A DNA stretch of 64,000 bases from Lachnospira eligens (GCF_009680455.1 NZ_WKRD01000003.1:186001-250000), one strand, 5' to 3'; positions 36,331 to 45,483 are shown, counted from the stretch's first letter. Notes: a model not told the origin generated them from the sequence alone. Numbers and translations: made by a program.

Positions 36331-38208
36331 ATGAAGGAATACGATAAATATCTAAAGTTATTAAAGGAGAAATATCCCACAAAACAGTCAGTTTACCGCG
36401 AACTTATTAACCTGAATGCAATTATGAATCTGCCAAAGGGAACAGAACATTTTATGAGTGACCTTCATGGGGAATATGATGCATTTTACCATATAATTAA
36501 TAATTGTTCGGGAGTAATTAGGGAGAAGGTAGCGATGCTGTATGGAGATGAACTTACTGTATATGAGCAGCAGGAGCTGTGCACTCTGATATATTATCCG
36601 AGAGAGAAGCTTTCTATACTTATGGATGAGAATAAGGTGAATGATGAATGGTACAGAAATGTACTTAACCAGCTGATTCAGATTGCAAAGCTTCTGTCTT
36701 CTAAGTACACAAGATCCAAGGTGCGAAAAGCAATGCCTGTGGATTTTGCATATATCATTGATGAACTTATTCATGCGCAGAAGGATGAAGATGACAACAG
36801 GAGTGTGTACCACAGACAGATTATGGAAACAATTCTGAGCCTTCATAATGGCGATGAATTTCTTGTTGCTCTTACTGATCTGATTAAAAGACTGGCTGTG
36901 GACCATCTTCATATACTTGGGGACATATATGACAGAGGAGCACATGCAGATAAGATATTAGATCTTCTGATGGAACATCACAGCGTTGATATCCAGTGGG
37001 GAAATCATGACATATTGTGGATGGGAGCTTTTTGTGGCAATCCGGTGTGTATGGCACTTGTGGTCAGGAATAATATTAAGTACAAAACTATGTCAATTCT
37101 TGAGAATGGTTATGGAATAAGCCTAAGATTTCTTCTACAGTTCGCAGTTAATACATATTCAGATAAAAATGTTGATGACGCAGTCTATAAAGCTATTTCT
37201 GTGATTTTATTCAAGCTTGAAGGGCAGCTTATTAAGAGACACCCGGAATACAGAATGGAAGGAAGACTTCTGTTGGATAAGATGAATCTGGATAAAGGAA
37301 CAGTAAGAATAGGGGATAAGGATTATTTTCTTAATACTAATGAATTTCCAACTGTTGACATGAATAATCCATATGAGCTTACTATGGAAGAAATGTTTCT
37401 GATGGGGAGATTCAGGGCAGATTTCATTAACAGTATGGCGCTTGAGAGGCATATCAATTTTCTATATGACAAAGGCAGCATTTATAAGATTCATAATGGA
37501 AATCTTCTATTTCATGGTTGTGTGCCACTTGATGAACAAGGGGTGTTTGATGGAATTGTTGTGGATTGCAAGTCGTATTCAGGTCGTGAGTATCTTGATT
37601 ATTGCGAGTCAATGGTAAGGCAGGCAAGAACCGGTGATTCAGATGCAGTTGATTTTATGTGGTTTCTGTGGAGTAATATATTATCACCAGTGACTGGAAG
37701 GTGTATCAAAACATTTGAACGAACGTTCCTCGACAAGGATAGAAATGCTGACTATAAGAAGGCAATCGAAGAGGATAAGAATCCATACTATGTTCAGTAT
37801 GAAAATGAAAGAATCTGTAAAATGATTTTAAGGGAGTTTAATCTTTATAATGAGAATGCACACATTATTAATGGACATACTCCTGTCAGGACAAAAGAGG
37901 GGCAGCACCCTGTAAGGGCTGGTGGAAAACTTATTGTTATAGATGGCGGTTTCTGCGAAGGATATCATGCTGCCACAGGAATAGCTGGTTATACACTTAT
38001 TTATAATTCGCATGGAATGAAGATTAAAGAACATCATCCGTTTATGAGTATTAATATGGCAATTAATAGTAATAGGGACATTGAGTCTGAATCACAGGTT
38101 GTTTATGTGGAAAAGCAGCGGGTGTTTGTAAAGGATACTGATAACGGAAAGCAGATTGCGGAGGAGATTAATGATTTAATGAATCTGCTGAAGGTGTATA
38201 ATTCATAA
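36331..38208 (+). CDS. fbp: Fructose-1,6-bisphosphatase, class III
   Basis: 625 residues, the length of Firmicutes class III FBPases (B. subtilis Fbp ~670). The metallophosphatase motifs SDLHGEYDAF, ILGDIYDRGAHAD, WGNHDILWMGA and HIINGHTPV appear in order. Gluconeogenic step fructose-1,6-bisphosphate to fructose-6-P. Ribosome site AAAAGGAGAA. Marks the start of what looks like core chromosome. Confidence 0.93.
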   Translation: MKEYDKYLKLLKEKYPTKQSVYRELINLNAIMNLPKGTEHFMSDLHGEYDAFYHIINNCSGVIREKVAMLYGDELTVYEQQELCTLIYYPREKLSILMDENKVNDEWYRNVLNQLIQIAKLLSSKYTRSKVRKAMPVDFAYIIDELIHAQKDEDDNRSVYHRQIMETILSLHNGDEFLVALTDLIKRLAVDHLHILGDIYDRGAHADKILDLLMEHHSVDIQWGNHDILWMGAFCGNPVCMALVVRNNIKYKTMSILENGYGISLRFLLQFAVNTYSDKNVDDAVYKAISVILFKLEGQLIKRHPEYRMEGRLLLDKMNLDKGTVRIGDKDYFLNTNEFPTVDMNNPYELTMEEMFLMGRFRADFINSMALERHINFLYDKGSIYKIHNGNLLFHGCVPLDEQGVFDGIVVDCKSYSGREYLDYCESMVRQARTGDSDAVDFMWFLWSNILSPVTGRCIKTFERTFLDKDRNADYKKAIEEDKNPYYVQYENERICKMILREFNLYNENAHIINGHTPVRTKEGQHPVRAGGKLIVIDGGFCEGYHAATGIAGYTLIYNSHGMKIKEHHPFMSINMAINSNRDIESESQVVYVEKQRVFVKDTDNGKQIAEEINDLMNLLKVYNS

Positions 38209-38314
38209 AATATGTGTAAATATGTAAGATATATAATGATTTCCACTTGATTTCTATCCCTAATAGAATGTAAAATTAAATGATAATCAGATTATTATTA
38301 CAAGGAGTTGCAGC

Positions 38315-38536
38315 ATGGAAATTTATGAAATGATTGATCTGCAGGATTGTCCAAGATGTTTTGGACCTTCTATATTAGAAGAGGAAAATCACTCTTATTA
38401 TGTGATGTGTATGGATTGCGGCTGCCAGTCAGCATCATTTAGTTTCGAAAATGATGAAGACAGGCTTGATGCAGCTAAAAGAACAGCAGAATTGTGGAAT
38501 AGCGGCAAGGTAATATTCACAGGCCGTTCGGAATAG
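38315..38536 (+). CDS. Small zinc-ribbon protein, Lar-like
   Basis: 73 residues with CPRCFG near the start and CMDCGC in the middle, and a late AAKRTAELWNSG. Cys-x2-Cys, Cys-x2-Cys, and a terminal A-x-x-x-WN helix is the plan of Lar/restriction-alleviation-type proteins. Starts 8 bp after AAGGAG. Function in this host unknown. Confidence 0.6.
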   Translation: MEIYEMIDLQDCPRCFGPSILEEENHSYYVMCMDCGCQSASFSFENDEDRLDAAKRTAELWNSGKVIFTGRSE

Positions 38537-38559
38537 ATATTGGAGGGAGATTTTAATTT

Positions 38560-38763
38560 ATGAAGAGCAAAGAAGAACTTTTTAATATGCCGATAGTTGA
38601 ACTGAGAGAATATATGAATTCTCTTTCTAATCCGGAAATACAGGAAGTGGCAAAGATATTTGAGGAAGATGATATAGAAAGAGATCCGCTTGAACTTCTT
38701 ACGGCGTCTAAGCTTTTTGATTATATGAAATATGCAAATGGTTCGGTGAATATTGAGTTTTAG
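38560..38763 (+). CDS. Small acidic protein of unknown function
   Basis: 67 residues, helical and acidic (KSKEELFNMPIVELREYMNS, then IQEVAKIFEEDDIERD). A GGAGGGAG ribosome site lies 11 bp upstream and the gene follows the Lar-like gene by 23 bp, so both are probably co-transcribed. Not recognised. Confidence 0.6.
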   Translation: MKSKEELFNMPIVELREYMNSLSNPEIQEVAKIFEEDDIERDPLELLTASKLFDYMKYANGSVNIEF

Positions 38764-38831
38764 TTGTTTAAGATTTTGAAATGATTTTTCATACGTTGTA
38801 TGAGAATAAATATTAATCAGGAGGATTATTA

Positions 38832-39746
38832 ATGAAAATAGCAGTAACATACGAGAATGGTCAGATTTTTCAGCATTTCGGACATTCTGAGAGCTTTAAG
38901 ATTTATGAGGCAGAAGGAAAGAATATTGTCCGTGCAGAGGTAATTGGCACTGATGGAGCTGGTCATAGCGCATTGGCAGCTGTTCTTAAGGATAAAGGTG
39001 TAGATGTTCTTATATGTGGTGGAATTGGTAACGGTGCAGTCACAGCACTTTCAGAAGCTGGAATTGATGTATATTCAGGAGCAGATGGAGAAGCAGATGC
39101 AGCAGTTGAGGCATATCTTAATGGCGATTTAACATCAGTAGGTGTTAATTGCGACCATCATCACGATCATGAAGAAGGTCATGGCTGCGGACACTGTGGA
39201 AGCCATGAAGATGAAGAGTCAGGCTGCGGACATTGTGGAAGTGATGAAGGTGAATCAGACTGTGGTAGTGGTTGTGGCGGCTGCGGCGGTGGCTGTGGTA
39301 CATTTACACCATCATTTGAAGGACCTAATGTGGGAAAGAAGGTAAAGGTTCATTATAAAGGAACTCTTAATGATGGAACACAGTTTGATTCTTCTTACGA
39401 CAGAGGTGAACCGCTTGAATTTACTTGTGGAGCAGGAATGATGATTCAGGGCTTTGACAAGGCTGTTGCAACAATGAATGTCGGAGACGTTATTGATGTT
39501 CATCTTATGCCAGAGGAGGCGTATGGAGAAGCCGATCCAAGAGCTTTCATAACACTGCCTATAAGTGAGCTTCCTGGTGCAGAAGAACTTAAAGTTGATG
39601 ATAAAGTATATCTTCAGAATATGTATGGACAGCCATTCCCAGCTAGGGTTGCTGCTTTAACTGATACTGAGATTACATTTGATGCTAATCATGAGATGGC
39701 AGGAAAAGAACTGAATTTCAGGATTGAGCTTGTAGAAGTATTATAA
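38832..39746 (+). CDS. NifX/NifB-like domain fused to SlyD-like FKBP peptidyl-prolyl isomerase
   Basis: 304 residues. Residues 1-~105 are the dinitrogenase Fe-Mo cofactor-binding fold (MKIAVTYENGQIFQHFGHSE, VLICGGIGNGAVTALSEAGI). Residues ~107-155 are a linker very rich in Cys, His, Gly and Asp (repeated GCGHCGS). Residues ~160-304 are an FKBP domain with VKVHYKGTLNDGTQFDSS, EPLEF, MIQGFDKAV and the inserted-flap (IF) segment of SlyD-type enzymes. SlyD carries a metal-binding tail, so the fusion suggests a metal-handling chaperone. GGAGGA ribosome site. Confidence 0.85.
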   Translation: MKIAVTYENGQIFQHFGHSESFKIYEAEGKNIVRAEVIGTDGAGHSALAAVLKDKGVDVLICGGIGNGAVTALSEAGIDVYSGADGEADAAVEAYLNGDLTSVGVNCDHHHDHEEGHGCGHCGSHEDEESGCGHCGSDEGESDCGSGCGGCGGGCGTFTPSFEGPNVGKKVKVHYKGTLNDGTQFDSSYDRGEPLEFTCGAGMMIQGFDKAVATMNVGDVIDVHLMPEEAYGEADPRAFITLPISELPGAEELKVDDKVYLQNMYGQPFPARVAALTDTEITFDANHEMAGKELNFRIELVEVL

Positions 39747-39763
39747 TTGAATAATATTAAGAT

Positions 39764-39804
39764 ACCGGCTGGTACAGCTAAATGCAGTATCAGCCGGTTA
39801 TTTT
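39764..39804. terminator. Terminator between convergent FKBP fusion and LysR genes
   Basis: ACCGGCTG (39764-39771) pairs with CAGCCGGT (39791-39798); T-rich on the plus side. Overlaps the last codons of the minus-strand LysR gene. Confidence 0.7.
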
Positions 39805-40723
39805 ATTGTCCGGAAACAAGCTCTTTAGTCAGCCGTATCCATTCTTTCAGTTCTTTCCGGTTTTCATCTTCCTTGCGGAAGGCGGCGGAGAATGGTATAC
39901 GCATGTCTGGGTCGCCAACCTGTAATACAACTGAATCAGGTGAAAGCTTCATTGAAGTAAGATAACTGTTTAGTGTAAATGCAATTCCATATCCCTGTTC
40001 AGCAAGTCGGATTCCTGCGTCAATACTGCTTATCTTATAGGTAAGCTCTGGCAGGACATCAGCATAGAAAAGGGCGTCTTCTTCAAGCTGTCTTATACTC
40101 TGGTTGCTGTGCTGCAGGATGAATCTTTCTTTTCTTACATGCGCAAGATCAAGCCATGGATAGATGCATGATTCTTTAGACTCTGCGAAAGATACAGCAG
40201 GGTGGCTTTTGGGAAGAATGGCAACAAGACAGTCTTCATATATGGTTTCATAGGAAAGTCTGGTGTTGCTCACGCTGTTATATCCAAAGAACATATCAAG
40301 GTCACCGGCAAGAAGCTGCTCTTCATGGTCTGAGAGATGTCCGTCAATGGCATATACAACTGACTGTGGATACAGTCTGTTAAATGCAGTCATAACAGAA
40401 GGAAAGAGAGACTCAACCTGACGTACCATGTAACCAATGCGGAGTTTAACAGCCACATTTTTGCCAATATCAATCATGCGGTCCTCAAGTTCAAAGCATT
40501 TCATAGTAATATCTCTGGCAGATTTCACGAATTCTTCGCCTGCATATGTAAGAATCATGCGGCGGCCTTTTCTTTCAAAAAGCTGTATGCCAAGTGAAGT
40601 TTCAAGCTGCTTAAGATGTATGCTCAAAGCCGGCTGCGACAAGAACAGAGCATTGGCGGCCTTGGTAAGATTTCCGTAATTAGCAATTGTAAGAACATAT
40701 TGCATGTCTTTTTCAGTAATCAT
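39803..40723 (-). CDS. LysR-family transcriptional regulator
   Basis: 306 residues from the ATG at 40723 (AAAGGG 8 bp upstream); nine extra upstream codons from 40750 lack a ribosome site. N-terminal helix-turn-helix YVLTIANYGNLTKAANALFL and SQPALSIHLKQLETSLGIQL, then a substrate-binding domain. Transcribed divergently from the YfcC transporter/M20 hydrolase pair, so it most likely regulates them. Confidence 0.88.
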   Translation of the reverse strand: MITEKDMQYVLTIANYGNLTKAANALFLSQPALSIHLKQLETSLGIQLFERKGRRMILTYAGEEFVKSARDITMKCFELEDRMIDIGKNVAVKLRIGYMVRQVESLFPSVMTAFNRLYPQSVVYAIDGHLSDHEEQLLAGDLDMFFGYNSVSNTRLSYETIYEDCLVAILPKSHPAVSFAESKESCIYPWLDLAHVRKERFILQHSNQSIRQLEEDALFYADVLPELTYKISSIDAGIRLAEQGYGIAFTLNSYLTSMKLSPDSVVLQVGDPDMRIPFSAAFRKEDENRKELKEWIRLTKELVSGQ

Positions 40724-40909
40724 ATGAATTCCCTTTCTAAAATAGTGCATGTTTCAATAATAATGTAATAATTATACATAATTAAAATGTATCAATCAAT
40801 CGAAACTATAAATTAGATTTATACTTTCGATAAAAACATACAATTTTATTTTTAGTATGATTTATATTAAAATGTATAAAAATATAAATTTGTTATGGGA
40901 GAAAATTTC

Positions 40910-42301
40910 ATGGAAACAAAAGCAAAGAAAAAATGGAAAACGCCACATACATTTGTAATACTTGTGGTAATTATTCTTATTGCTGCAGCGGCAACATATA
41001 TTGTGCCGGCAGGCGAGTTTACAAGATTTAAAGATGCAGCAACAGGCAAGACTTTAGTTGAAGCTGGAAGTTATCACAGAATAGCATCAAGTCCGCTTAA
41101 TCCGTTAAAGATTCCTTCAGCAATCTATACCGGAATTGTGAAATCAGCGTCAACAATTACATTTATGCTGATAATCGGTGGAGCTTTTCAGGTAATTACA
41201 TCAACAGGTGCACTTACAGCGTTATGCAAGAAGTTATCTAAGACATTTTCTAAGCACAAATATGTTGTAATTCCTGTATTTTTGATATTATTTTCTATAT
41301 TCGGATTCACAATGGGAATGTCATCAGAGGTTATGATATTCGTTCCTATCGGAATAACACTTGCGTTATTCTTAGGCCTTGATAAGGTTACAGGAACAGC
41401 GATGATTGCACTCGGTGCAGCGGTTGGATTTACAGCCGGATTACTTAATCCGTTCAATGTAGGAGTTGCGCAGGATATAGCAGAATTGCAGTTGTTCTCA
41501 GGAATGGCTTACAGAGTATTCATTCTTGTTGTGCTTCTTGCTGCTACAAGTGCATACATAATCTGCTATGCAAGAAAGGTTGCAGCACATCCTGAAAAAA
41601 GCGTAATATATGGAATTCCTGAAGACCAGGAGTACACATTTGACAATGCAACAGACACAATTACGGTAAGACAGATTGCAGTTCTTATTGTTATGGCACT
41701 TGGCTTTGGAATACTTATATATGGCCTTTCAAAGAAGGGCTGGTACTTTGAAGAAATGTCAGGTCTGTTCATATTTATGGGTGTAATATGCGGATTTATC
41801 AGCGGTTACGGTCCTAGCAGAATTGCAAGGGAATTCGGAGAAGGTGCAAAGGGCATTATCGTAGGATGTCTTATAATAGGAATTGCCCGTACAGTTGAGG
41901 TAATCTTAAGTGATGCCAATATTCTTGATACTATCGTGTACGGAATTGTTAATATTGTAAATGTTATGCCAGATTCAATTAAGGCTGTCGGCATGTTCTT
42001 ATGTCAGTCACTTATTAACTGCGTAATCGTGTCAGGAACAGGTCAGGCAGCAGTAACAATGCCACTTATGGTACCGGTTTCAGACCTTGTAGGAATATCA
42101 AGACAGACATCAGTACTTGCGTTCCAGTTAGGAGACGGATTCTCTAACTCAGTACTTCCAATGTCATCATCACTTATGGGATATCTTGCTGTATCAAAGA
42201 TTCCTTATAGCAAATGGCTTAAGTTCATGATGCCACTGTTCCTTATATGGACAGCACTTGGATGCCTGTTTATGCTGGGCGCATTAATGATTGGATATTA
42301 G
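40910..42301 (+). CDS. YfcC/DcuC-superfamily permease
   Basis: 463 residues from the ATG at 40910 (GGGAGA upstream). About 12 membrane segments; the N-terminus PHTFVILVVIILIAAAATYI then VPAGEFTRF is the hallmark of YfcC-family carriers, with GMSSEVMIFVPIGI and SGTGQAAVTMPLM loops. The family transports amino acids, peptides or C4-dicarboxylates. The next gene, 21 bp on, is an M20 hydrolase, so an N-acyl or aminobenzoyl amino acid conjugate is the likely cargo. Confidence 0.8.
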   Translation: METKAKKKWKTPHTFVILVVIILIAAAATYIVPAGEFTRFKDAATGKTLVEAGSYHRIASSPLNPLKIPSAIYTGIVKSASTITFMLIIGGAFQVITSTGALTALCKKLSKTFSKHKYVVIPVFLILFSIFGFTMGMSSEVMIFVPIGITLALFLGLDKVTGTAMIALGAAVGFTAGLLNPFNVGVAQDIAELQLFSGMAYRVFILVVLLAATSAYIICYARKVAAHPEKSVIYGIPEDQEYTFDNATDTITVRQIAVLIVMALGFGILIYGLSKKGWYFEEMSGLFIFMGVICGFISGYGPSRIAREFGEGAKGIIVGCLIIGIARTVEVILSDANILDTIVYGIVNIVNVMPDSIKAVGMFLCQSLINCVIVSGTGQAAVTMPLMVPVSDLVGISRQTSVLAFQLGDGFSNSVLPMSSSLMGYLAVSKIPYSKWLKFMMPLFLIWTALGCLFMLGALMIGY

Positions 42302-42322
42302 AATTGATTAGGAGCAGATATT

Positions 42323-43498
42323 ATGTCAGACGATATTAAGAAGCAGCTTGGAGCGGTTATTGACAGCTATAAAGAAGATTTATGCCAGATGGCAGATGAG
42401 ATATTCGACCTTGCGGAGATAAGCGGGGAAGAGTACAAGACATCTGATATATTGTGCAGTTATCTTGAAAAAGAAGGATTTGTGGTAGAGCGTGGAACAG
42501 GACTTGAAACAGCATTCAGGGCAACATGGGATAATGGAAGTGACGGCCCGGTGATTGGAATTCTTGTTGAATATGACGCTCTTGAAAAAATCGGACATGC
42601 GTGTGGACATCATCTTCAGGGACCTGCCGGAATAGGTGCAGCTATTGCAGTTAAGAACTGCCTTCAGGATTATCCATGCAGACTTGTTGTGTATGGAACT
42701 CCGGCAGAAGAAACTCTTGGCGGCAAGATAATTATGCTTGATAAAGGTTATATGAAAGAGCTTGACCTTGCATTTATGTCGCATGGCTCGCCTAATACAT
42801 CAGTAGATGAAAAATGTATGGCACTCGAGAATTTCGTGGTAACATTCCACGGAGTAAAAAGCCATGCTGCAATAAGTCCTGAAGAAGGACGAAGTGCACT
42901 TGATGCAGCGTTATTATCATTCCATGCAATTGAGATGTTAAGAGAGCATGTTAAAGATGACACAAGAATGCATTACACAATCCGTAATGCAGGTGGTCCT
43001 CCAAATGTAGTTCCGGACCTTACTGTTGCAGAATATACACTCCGTTCATACAGCACGAAATACCTTGATGAAGTTGTAGAGAGATTCTACAACATTTTAA
43101 AAGGTGCTGCGCTTATGACTGGAACAACATATGAGGTTCAGAGAGACCTTCCATTCAAAAGCAAGGTTGTGTGCCATAAGGTCAATGATCTGCTTATGGC
43201 AAATGCAGCATATGAGAATGCCCCATCGATTGCGCCACCACGCGAAAGGACTGGTTCAACAGATTTCGGCAATGTGTTATATGAAGTTCCAGGCTCATGT
43301 ATAAGAATTGCATTCACAGACAAGGATGCACAGCCACATTCAGAAGCCTACCTTAAAGCTGGAAAGAGTGATGCCGCGCATAATGCTATAGTATACGCAG
43401 CAAAGATAATGGCTGATTCAATATGCGATGTTCTTGTTAATCCTGAGCTTCTTGCACAGATAAAGCAGGAGTTTGAGGTGGCAAGAGAAAAAGGCTGA
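42323..43498 (+). CDS. M20-family amidohydrolase (AbgB-like)
   Basis: 391 residues. Metal-site motifs EYDALEKIGHACGHH and GTPAEETLGGK, then a dimerisation domain starting VTFHGVKSHAAISPEEGRSA. EYDALxxIGHACGHN is characteristic of the p-aminobenzoyl-glutamate hydrolase/M20D branch, which cleaves N-acyl amino acid conjugates. Co-transcribed with the permease. Confidence 0.8.
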   Translation: MSDDIKKQLGAVIDSYKEDLCQMADEIFDLAEISGEEYKTSDILCSYLEKEGFVVERGTGLETAFRATWDNGSDGPVIGILVEYDALEKIGHACGHHLQGPAGIGAAIAVKNCLQDYPCRLVVYGTPAEETLGGKIIMLDKGYMKELDLAFMSHGSPNTSVDEKCMALENFVVTFHGVKSHAAISPEEGRSALDAALLSFHAIEMLREHVKDDTRMHYTIRNAGGPPNVVPDLTVAEYTLRSYSTKYLDEVVERFYNILKGAALMTGTTYEVQRDLPFKSKVVCHKVNDLLMANAAYENAPSIAPPRERTGSTDFGNVLYEVPGSCIRIAFTDKDAQPHSEAYLKAGKSDAAHNAIVYAAKIMADSICDVLVNPELLAQIKQEFEVAREKG

Positions 43499-43710
43499 TT
43501 AGTAAGCGTAAGAATTGATTGTATAGAGCTGGCTGTGTTAAAAAACTGTTTTGAGTTAGAAATGCTGCGACCGGAAAGCATTAGCAGGAAAAGCTGGTTG
43601 GGAAAGAATGATAAGTGAGATATGATTGCAAGATAAGTAATCAGGAATGCATGATAAATGAACTACGAAAGAAAGATATGTCATCAGGAATGCATGATAA
43701 ATTTGTCAAG
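43499..43710. other. Non-coding flank with a 20-bp direct repeat
   Basis: ATCAGGAATGCATGATAAAT occurs at 43640-43659 and again at 43683-43702 (43-bp spacing), each followed by an ACTACGAAA or ACCTACGAAA block. Otherwise no feature. Confidence 0.6.
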
Positions 43711-44027
43711 ACCTACGAAATAGTTAGATATGGGTAGAATAGTAGGTGAATTGCAGTCGCCTTAAAGATGAAAATTCATAATAAACCCACTAATTTTGCT
43801 ATAATACTAAGAATAGTAGGTGAATTAGCAGCAAAATAGATGCAAAACATAATACTTATCAATTTAAGAGCTGAAAAAGACCTACTCAAGCAATACGGAT
43901 TTGCTGATTAGTGGGTTTTCGCACAATTAAATGTGATTTGGGAAATAAAATAAACCTACGAAAATCAGATAATAAGGCTGATTAGTGGGTCTAGCGATAA
44001 TATTGAATTGAATTAATAGAATCGAAA
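43711..44027. repeat. Array of four 74-bp units, each with a 37-nt hairpin-like element
   Basis: Units start at 43711, 43785, 43880 and 43954. Each opens with ACCTAC (ACCCAC in unit 2) and has the complement GTAGGT or GTGGGT exactly 25 bases later, so every element is 37 nt; element-to-element gaps are 37 nt (58 between units 2 and 3). Units 1 and 2 share GAATAGTAGGTGAATT; units 3 and 4 share GCTGATTAGTGGGT. In units 3 and 4 the inner arms also pair (CAAGCA/TGCTG and AATCAG/CTGATT), extending the stem. No open reading frame with a start crosses the array. Confidence 0.75.
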
Positions 44028-44063
44028 TCAGGCTGCGGAGAAATCCAAAGCCTGATTTTTTAT
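44025..44063 (+). terminator. Intrinsic terminator after the repeat array
   Basis: AAATCAGGCT (44025-44034) pairs with AGCCTGATTT (44049-44058), then T-run. Its right half, GAAATCCAAAGCCTGATTTT, recurs in the terminator at 44641. Confidence 0.8.
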
Positions 44064-44089
44064 AATTTGCAAGCATAAAAAATTGTATA

Positions 44090-44120
44090 GACACAATATG
44101 TCTGACTTGAATGCTATTCT
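44090..44120 (+). promoter_or_regulatory. Promoter/operator 1 (GACA-N5-TGTC, extended -10)
   Basis: GACA-CAATA-TGTC at 44090-44102, nine bases, then TG-C-TATTCT (extended -10) at 44112-44120. Same geometry at two further promoters. Serves the gene at 44182. Confidence 0.6.
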
Positions 44121-44181
44121 TAATATACAAACAACCTGTATTTACAGTCGATTTATGTACAGATGAAAGGAGACATTTATT

Positions 44182-44628
44182 ATGGGATTTTTCTGGGCTA
44201 ATGTGAAAGCTAATATTGAAGGAGCAGTTGCAAATGCAAAAATGCATTACTATGAGGAAAAGCTGAGGAGCGACGACTATGATGAAGATGAAGACGAGGA
44301 AGAAGATTATAATGAGGTGCAGGAGGAATATGATACGGACAGCATAGAAGATAGTCCTGTTGCTAATATCCAAAATAACTGGAAATCAATATTATTAGTT
44401 CTTCAGACAGAATATAATATTCAGGATATACAGATGAGTACATGGATTAAACCACTCAGGGTAGAAAATGTGGAAGATAATATTTTGAATTTATCTTTTA
44501 GAAATCCTGATGATAACGAACAAGAGCATAATACGAATGTAAAATATGTACAGAAAAGATTTGCAGAGTTATTATCAAATGCAATTGCTGAATATATGGA
44601 TGCTCAATATGTAGTGAAGATTAAATAA
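44182..44628 (+). CDS. Stand-alone DnaA domain I-like protein with acidic N-terminus
   Basis: 148 residues, AAAGGAG 9 bp upstream. Residues ~1-25 form a helix, ~30-58 are almost all Asp/Glu/Tyr, and ~66-148 resemble the N-terminal oligomerisation domain of DnaA: NWKSILLVLQTEYNIQDIQM, STWIKPLRVENVEDNILNLS, then YVQKRFAELLSNAIAE. DnaA domain I binds helicase and regulators; a free copy could interact with DnaA or replace it as an adaptor. There is no AAA+ domain or DNA-binding domain. Flanked by two copies of the same terminator. Confidence 0.6.
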   Translation: MGFFWANVKANIEGAVANAKMHYYEEKLRSDDYDEDEDEEEDYNEVQEEYDTDSIEDSPVANIQNNWKSILLVLQTEYNIQDIQMSTWIKPLRVENVEDNILNLSFRNPDDNEQEHNTNVKYVQKRFAELLSNAIAEYMDAQYVVKIK

Positions 44629-44640
44629 ATGGATGATGCA

Positions 44641-44675
44641 TCAGGCGGAGGAGAAATCCAAAGCCTGATTTTTTA
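44641..44675 (+). terminator. Intrinsic terminator after DnaA-domain gene
   Basis: TCAGGC (44641-44646) pairs with GCCTGA (44663-44668), then T6. Shares a 28-bp block with the terminator at 44025. Confidence 0.75.
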
Positions 44676-44691
44676 TAAAATAAAATAATAT

Positions 44692-44722
44692 GACAATAAG
44701 TGTCTGACATAACTGGTATTAT
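44692..44722 (+). promoter_or_regulatory. Promoter/operator 2 (GACA-N5-TGTC, extended -10)
   Basis: GACA-ATAAG-TGTC at 44692-44704, nine bases, then TG-G-TATTAT at 44714-44722. Serves the gene at 44796. Confidence 0.6.
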
Positions 44723-44795
44723 TTAAAGGAAATAGGCTGGGAGTAATTATGTAGGCAGCTTGAACACCATAAATTATATACAGGATGGAATAATT

Positions 44796-45044
44796 ATGCA
44801 GAATGAATTAGAAGGATTATATAACATGCTTGTAAGTCAGACAGATATAATGAAAAATGTGGATGAATTAGTAGAAAAACAGATTGAACATGAGCTGATG
44901 CAGTTCAAAGAACTGGCAACATGGATCGATTATGAATGTGAGCGTGATAAATATATGGCAGTTGCTGAAGTTGCGAAAAAAGAAAGCTTCATGGCAGGAT
45001 TTAACTATGCTGTGAGATTACTTGAGGGCACGCACAACCCTTAA
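44796..45044 (+). CDS. Small DUF6809-like protein
   Basis: 82 residues from ATG 44796 (an in-frame TTG at 44760 is possible). MQNELEGLYNMLVSQTDI at the start and ESFMAGFNYAVRLLEG at the end match the plan of a small Clostridia family (DUF6809-like) with a short N-terminal LxxLY and a C-terminal F-x-x-G-F-x-x-x-x-R-L helix. Function unknown. Its last 27 bp overlap the convergent XRE gene. Confidence 0.5.
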   Translation: MQNELEGLYNMLVSQTDIMKNVDELVEKQIEHELMQFKELATWIDYECERDKYMAVAEVAKKESFMAGFNYAVRLLEGTHNP

Positions 45045-45350
45045 AACACGTTCCTTTTCTTCATCAGAAAGAGATTGAATCTCTTTCATGATTTCCCTGT
45101 CGATTGAAGAATAATCGCCAGTATATTCACCAGATAACACATAATCTACAGTTACACCTAGTGCATTACATATATAGATAAGTGTAGGCAGGGAGACTTT
45201 CACGCGGTTATTTTCAATATTGCTTATATGAGAAGTGTTGACCTCAGCGGCACTGGCAACAGCGTCTTGTGGCAACCCTTTAGATAAGCGTATTTCTTTT
45301 AACTTCTTTCCAATACTTTCAAAATCAATATCCTTCATGAAATCCCTCAC
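45018..45350 (-). CDS. XRE-family transcriptional regulator
   Basis: 110 residues, minus strand. Helix-turn-helix IGKKLKEIRLSKGLPQDAVA, then AAEVNTSHISNIENNRVKVS, with a helical tail (SDEEKERVLRVVRALK). Met1 (45350) or Met5 (45338) may be used; GAGGGA lies upstream. It is surrounded by three promoters that share GACA-N5-TGTC, making it the best candidate for their regulator. Confidence 0.85.
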   Translation of the reverse strand: MRDFMKDIDFESIGKKLKEIRLSKGLPQDAVASAAEVNTSHISNIENNRVKVSLPTLIYICNALGVTVDYVLSGEYTGDYSSIDREIMKEIQSLSDEEKERVLRVVRALK

Positions 45351-45483
45351 TATAAAGATGATAAATACAATACATATAATTGTAATATTGATTGGCTGAT
45401 GATATAATTATCTACAACTAAAATAAAATTAGCCACAGACAATTAAAAGTTTTTAAAAATAAAAAGACAAAATATGACACTAA

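Noticed and set aside
43711..44027. CRISPR array at the 74-bp repeats
   Set aside because: Only short hexamers are conserved, the intervening sequence is neither a constant repeat nor clean spacers, and no cas gene is near.
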